A DNA stretch of 64,000 nucleotides from Lineus longissimus (lineage: Eukaryota > Nemertea > Pilidiophora > Heteronemertea > Lineidae). Below are positions 61,101 through 64,000 of the stretch, one piece after another. Position numbers and translations under genes: made by a program. Numbering within the stretch: position 1 is the first letter of the stretch; each line of letters starts with the position of its first letter. The stretch is from NCBI RefSeq assembly GCF_910592395.1, contig NC_088310.1:17367501-17431500 (forward strand), in the 5' to 3' direction. The notes beneath the pieces were generated by a model, which saw only the letters and a program-made list of their open reading frames with translations, ran no database searches and was not told where the DNA came from.

Positions 61101-62928
61101 AAAGTTACGACCAATTATTCTCGTTTCACACTAAATATTAAAATCTAGCTCGATATTTCGCACAAGATCGTTCATTGTTATTCAACATGTTCAATATTGG
61201 TGGAGACAATTACTATAAGTTAGCCTTTTTTCGAATTGGGAGAAATGAATGAACCGGTGTGGCGGGGAGAGTAGTCCTAGGGCTGATAGTCCGTGTAACA
61301 ATAGCCCGCATTGCTAAATGTTTTGGTTAGGGTTAGCGGTACAATAGATCATGCTGCTTAATTGGTCAAATACAATGCTACCGGACTATGACTCCAGGGG
61401 GACTATATCCGCTGTCACACCGGTTTTAGATCGATGAAACTAGGATCTTTCTGTTCACATTCTGTTGCACATGTACTGAAACAATGTAGTTGGACAGTTT
61501 GTAACCTGATAACTCTGGATAATATTGATTTCATAAGCTTTCGGACTCAGCTGAGTCCTTGGTCACATGATCACTCGTGACGTCATCGGGCGTAATGATC
61601 GGCGGGGATCCCGAATTCGACTGTGCCCCCCTCCTGACTCTGGTCCTCAATATGTTACTCCAGATTGGAGAGAGATTGTGTCGGCCGCCGTCCTTGTTAA
61701 GAGTGGGTTGCAACGTACGAATGTGAATCGCCTCCTTCACTCCTCGTTCGTACCACCTCGTTTCAACCTCCAACACTTTGGCGTTTTCAATGTCAATGTT
61801 ATGTCCTGGTTCCGCGGTGTGAATGTTGCGTGACACCTCTGAAGTGGTGGAGCTCGAGCGTCTGTGTTCCAGGAATCTAGCTTTAAGCGATCGTTCTGTC
61901 TCCCCTACGTATGAAGCTGGGCAGTCCCCGCATGGGATGTGATACACGGGTCCAGTGACTTGGTGTTTATCCAACTTATCCTTAGGTCGCACTAAGAGTT
62001 GCCTCAAGGTGTTGGTGGGCTTGAAATAGGCCTGGATGTTATAGCCTTTGAGGATTCTCCTTAGTTCTTCCGAGAAACCTTTAATGTAAGGGAGGACAAC
62101 CGGGTACCCTTTCTTCGCTGTGCTGGGGGTTCTAGTAGGAGGCGTTGGTTGTTGTTCTGCCTGAACCTGATGCTTGGGATCTTTCAGGATCCAACTAGGA
62201 TAACCGTTGAACGACAGGGCAATTTTGACGTGCTGGAGTTCCGCTCCCTTATCCTTGGGATCGCTGACGATGGCTTCTGCACGATGGACCAATGTCCTCA
62301 CCAACCCCCTTTTCACTACGCCCGATGACGTCACGAGTGATCATGTGACCAAGGACTCAGCTGAGTCCGGAAGCTTATGAAATGTAAGTCAATATTATCC
62401 AGAGTTATCAGGTTACAAACTGTCCAACTATCAATCTACCTGGATAGATGAAACTCCATAGTGATATGAAACAATGTAAATAGCATTAGAGCCGGTGTAA
62501 CATTTTTGGGTTATATTCCAGTATTCTTTGTCAAATAGTTGACAGAATAAGCTGTCTCATGACAATGTGGACTATATCATGACAATATTGGAAACTACAC
62601 AGAAAAAAGTTCAGATATTGATTTACAGATTCACTGATGTTCTCGATCGGGATATTTTCGTCAAACAAGCTTTCAAGAAAAAACTCTTCGGACCGCTCTA
62701 CAGCCATATGAAGTTCAAGCCGTTCTCGTCCTCATAAACTCCCTTGACCCCCCTACCTTAACGTTCTCATGCGATTTCTCATCGTGCGATTTCTCATACT
62801 CAACTGCTGATAAATTGTTATTCTAATGTGTTGATAGTCTTACCTTGACTGGTGATGAGCACCACCAGGCAAACAGCGAACACTTGGAGTTCTCTCAATA
62901 GCTTCATCTCCAACAGGACTGTCACCAT
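58105..62928 (-). CDS. Cys/Tyr-rich single-pass membrane protein with PPxY tail, copy 2
   Basis: Five minus-strand exons join in frame: 62928-62844, 60793-60508, 59682-59290, 59010-58895, 58478-58105 (1254 bases, 417 residues). Domain order is as in copy 1: signal peptide (two residues longer, ELQVF), two Cys/Tyr-rich modules (CYGRSTYCCPS and CYGIETYCCPY), TM helix, tail ending PPPAYDDIDFSE. Exon 3 starts further upstream than in copy 1 (adding TTRKT) and contains a Ser/Thr expansion from a 12-bp repeat (59371-59430). All module cysteines are kept while other residues vary, which suggests disulphide constraint. Introns carry a PLE fragment and a MITE absent from copy 1. Confidence 0.85.
59371..59430 (-). 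repeat. Coding 12-bp minisatellite, five units
   Basis: CTACTAGTTGAA repeats five times and on the coding strand gives Ser-Thr-Ser-Ser repeats between the second Cys/Tyr module and the membrane helix. Copy 1 has only a short Ser run there. It is probably an extended, O-glycosylatable stalk. Confidence 0.92.
59795..60350. other. ~555-bp segment present only in copy 2 intron 2
   Basis: In copy 1 CTTCTTAGCAGTTAATTGTA is continuous (about 54038-54057), while copy 2 has about 555 bases between CTTCTTTTTTAGC and GGTTAATTGTA. A GAT/GAC run is at 60271-60300. No terminal repeats are recognised. Confidence 0.5.
61259..61419. mobile_element. 161-bp MITE inserted at CCGGT, only in copy 2
   Basis: Starts GTGGCGGGGAGAGTAGTCC and ends GGACTATATCCGCTGTCACA, imperfect inverted ends. 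It is flanked by CCGGT at 61254-61258 and 61420-61424. Copy 1 has the empty site GAACCGGTTTTAGATCG (about 54931-54947). Confidence 0.78.
61489..62466 (-). mobile_element. Penelope-like element fragment (RT thumb + GIY-YIG endonuclease) with inverted termini
   Basis: One minus-strand frame (about 62334-61531, ~267 residues) holds a thumb-like region (VRTLVHRAEAIVSDPKDK, ALSFNGYPSWIL), the stretch LPYIKGFSEELRRILKGY, FKPTNTLRQLLVRPKDKL, and a GIY-YIG domain preceded by a zinc-binding CGDC (VYHIPCGDCPASYVGETERS, then KARFLEHRRSS). The RT palm and fingers are missing, so it is 5'-truncated. Inverted repeats of about 105 bases lie at 61489-61594 and 62317-62429. A 12-bp direct repeat TGAAACAATGTA flanks it at 61477-61488 and 62467-62478. 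It lies in intron 1 of Cys/Tyr-rich copy 2. Confidence 0.88.
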
Positions 62929-63401
62929 GAAATATATCAATCTGTCCCCCTCAACTCACAGCATCGATATGAGAGTTCTTAGCGAGGCACATGACTAGCC
63001 TAGTTTCTCATAAACATCGTCCCACAAATGAACAGTACGCCTTTCAAAGGAAAACTTTTTTTCAACCAACTCAAGCAATTGAACCAGTCATAAATCAAAT
63101 TTTATGCAAATGTACAGTGATAAAATATATGCCATGTTCAAGAAGTATTTAAAGGCTTTAACTTCCGCCTTTCTAAACCTTTTGCGCCAACTAGTTTTAT
63201 TGTAAATGATAAACACATATCTACTGTTATCCAATATATTTCGGGATTTATTGTTATATTTGTTATCCGATTTGATTTTCAAAGCACACATCAATAAAAA
63301 CCAAATATCATTGAAATCCGACCAGTGGTGACCCAAACAATGCAAATAAGTTTGAGTGTCAATGGTTAGGAGGCATAAGTAAGCGAACTGGAATAAAACA
63401 A

Positions 63402-63779
63402 TCAGTCTTCCGGCCTGAACTTTAACTGCAAGTAGATGCCGGTACAAGCAGCCACAAATGCAACTGCACACGCAACGGCTGTGAACCTCCTCAACATCCT
63501 GGCGATCAGTTCCCATGCCGTCTTGGTCTCTTCTGCCACGTTCTCTGCTTTCGACTGCGACTGGTAAATTTGTCTGAGGTCTGAGACTTCAGATACTATG
63601 CTGTGTAAAGAATTCCACGTGCACTGCCTCTGACTTACGGACCGTAGTCGATTTCTACAAGCGTTACCATCTTGAAATCGTGCGTCGGTACCCAAGGAGG
63701 AAGTTCTAAAATTTGTATTTCTCATTGCGTAGACATTCTGCTCTTCGTAATCGGTTCTTGGTATCCTGCGAACCAACAC
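63402..63779 (-). CDS. Last exon of a probable Cys-loop ligand-gated ion channel, partial
   Basis: Minus-strand terminal exon after a good acceptor (TTTCAG at about 63785-63780), ending in TAA-type stop at 63402. It encodes about 125 residues. The end resembles the amphipathic helix plus M4 of nicotinic-type receptors: an Asn/Glu/Lys-rich helix (SKAENVAEETKTAWELIARM) then LRRFTAVACAVAFVAACTGI and a short tail LQLKFRPED. The region before it would be the intracellular M3-M4 loop, variable as expected. The assignment rests on this weak but characteristic pattern. Upstream exons lie outside the window, so a different single-pass membrane protein cannot be excluded. Confidence 0.5.
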   Translation of the reverse strand: MLVRRIPRTDYEEQNVYAMRNTNFRTSSLGTDARFQDGNACRNRLRSVSQRQCTWNSLHSIVSEVSDLRQIYQSQSKAENVAEETKTAWELIARMLRRFTAVACAVAFVAACTGIYLQLKFRPED

Positions 63780-64000
63780 CTGAAATATTGGAAGGAGACG
63801 CATTTCACTTTCAATTGCTAAAAAAGGGGCTAACATGATATTATGAGGAAATACAGAAATAAGAAATAAAAACCTTCTTGCAATTGAAAGGAGACTTTCC
63901 CGTTGCGTTAGAGATCTGAGACGTTTCACGGCAGCAACTCTAACCAGCGATTCTCTTGCATGTACAAATTATATCCCCTTCACAAATTGTTTTGACAGTC

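Overview
The window is intron-rich animal nuclear DNA: GT-AG introns, exon phases that join without error, variant polyadenylation signals, and many short inverted-repeat and LINE/PLE fragments. A deeply conserved NEMF gene, a YIPF4 gene, lineage-expanded class A GPCRs and bivalve/amphioxus-like repeat types suggest a marine invertebrate bilaterian. The phylum cannot be settled from sequence alone. There is no bacterial-type organisation.

Layout. 1-8.4 kb: the 3' half of NEMF (ribosome-associated quality control), plus strand, 12 exons, with a repeat-filled intron. 8.6-12 kb: a broken non-LTR retrotransposon on the minus strand. 12-21 kb: gene-poor DNA with a ~120-bp tandem repeat, a circularly permuted repeat pair and several MITEs. 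21.7-25 kb: complete 5-exon YIPF4 (minus), sharing a ~340-bp divergent promoter with a complete 5-exon gene for a 229-residue protein that I do not recognise (25.3-27.5 kb). 30.7-36.5 kb: a 5-exon gene for a two-Ig-domain single-pass membrane protein. 39.7-51.6 kb: five tandem single-exon class A GPCR genes, one broken by an 11-bp deletion, separated by near-identical spacers that carry relic 5' ends of a GPCR. 51.6-62.9 kb: two tandem 5-exon genes on the minus strand for signal peptide / two Cys-Tyr-rich modules / one TM / PPxY-tail proteins. These resemble the CYYR1/Shisa-type architecture, but with a duplicated extracellular module. 63.4-63.8 kb: the last exon of what looks like a Cys-loop ligand-gated channel.

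The main theme is recent segmental duplication. The GPCR units (~3.17 kb) and the Cys/Tyr-rich gene units (~6 kb) are tandem copies, so comparing paralogues shows empty target sites for several mobile elements. This allowed element ends and target duplications to be read directly: a PLE fragment with inverted termini and a 12-bp duplication, two small elements both inserted at CCGGT, a TA-inserting foldback element, and a SINE-like element. The genes do not form an operon. Functional links (receptors, membrane proteins) are inference only.
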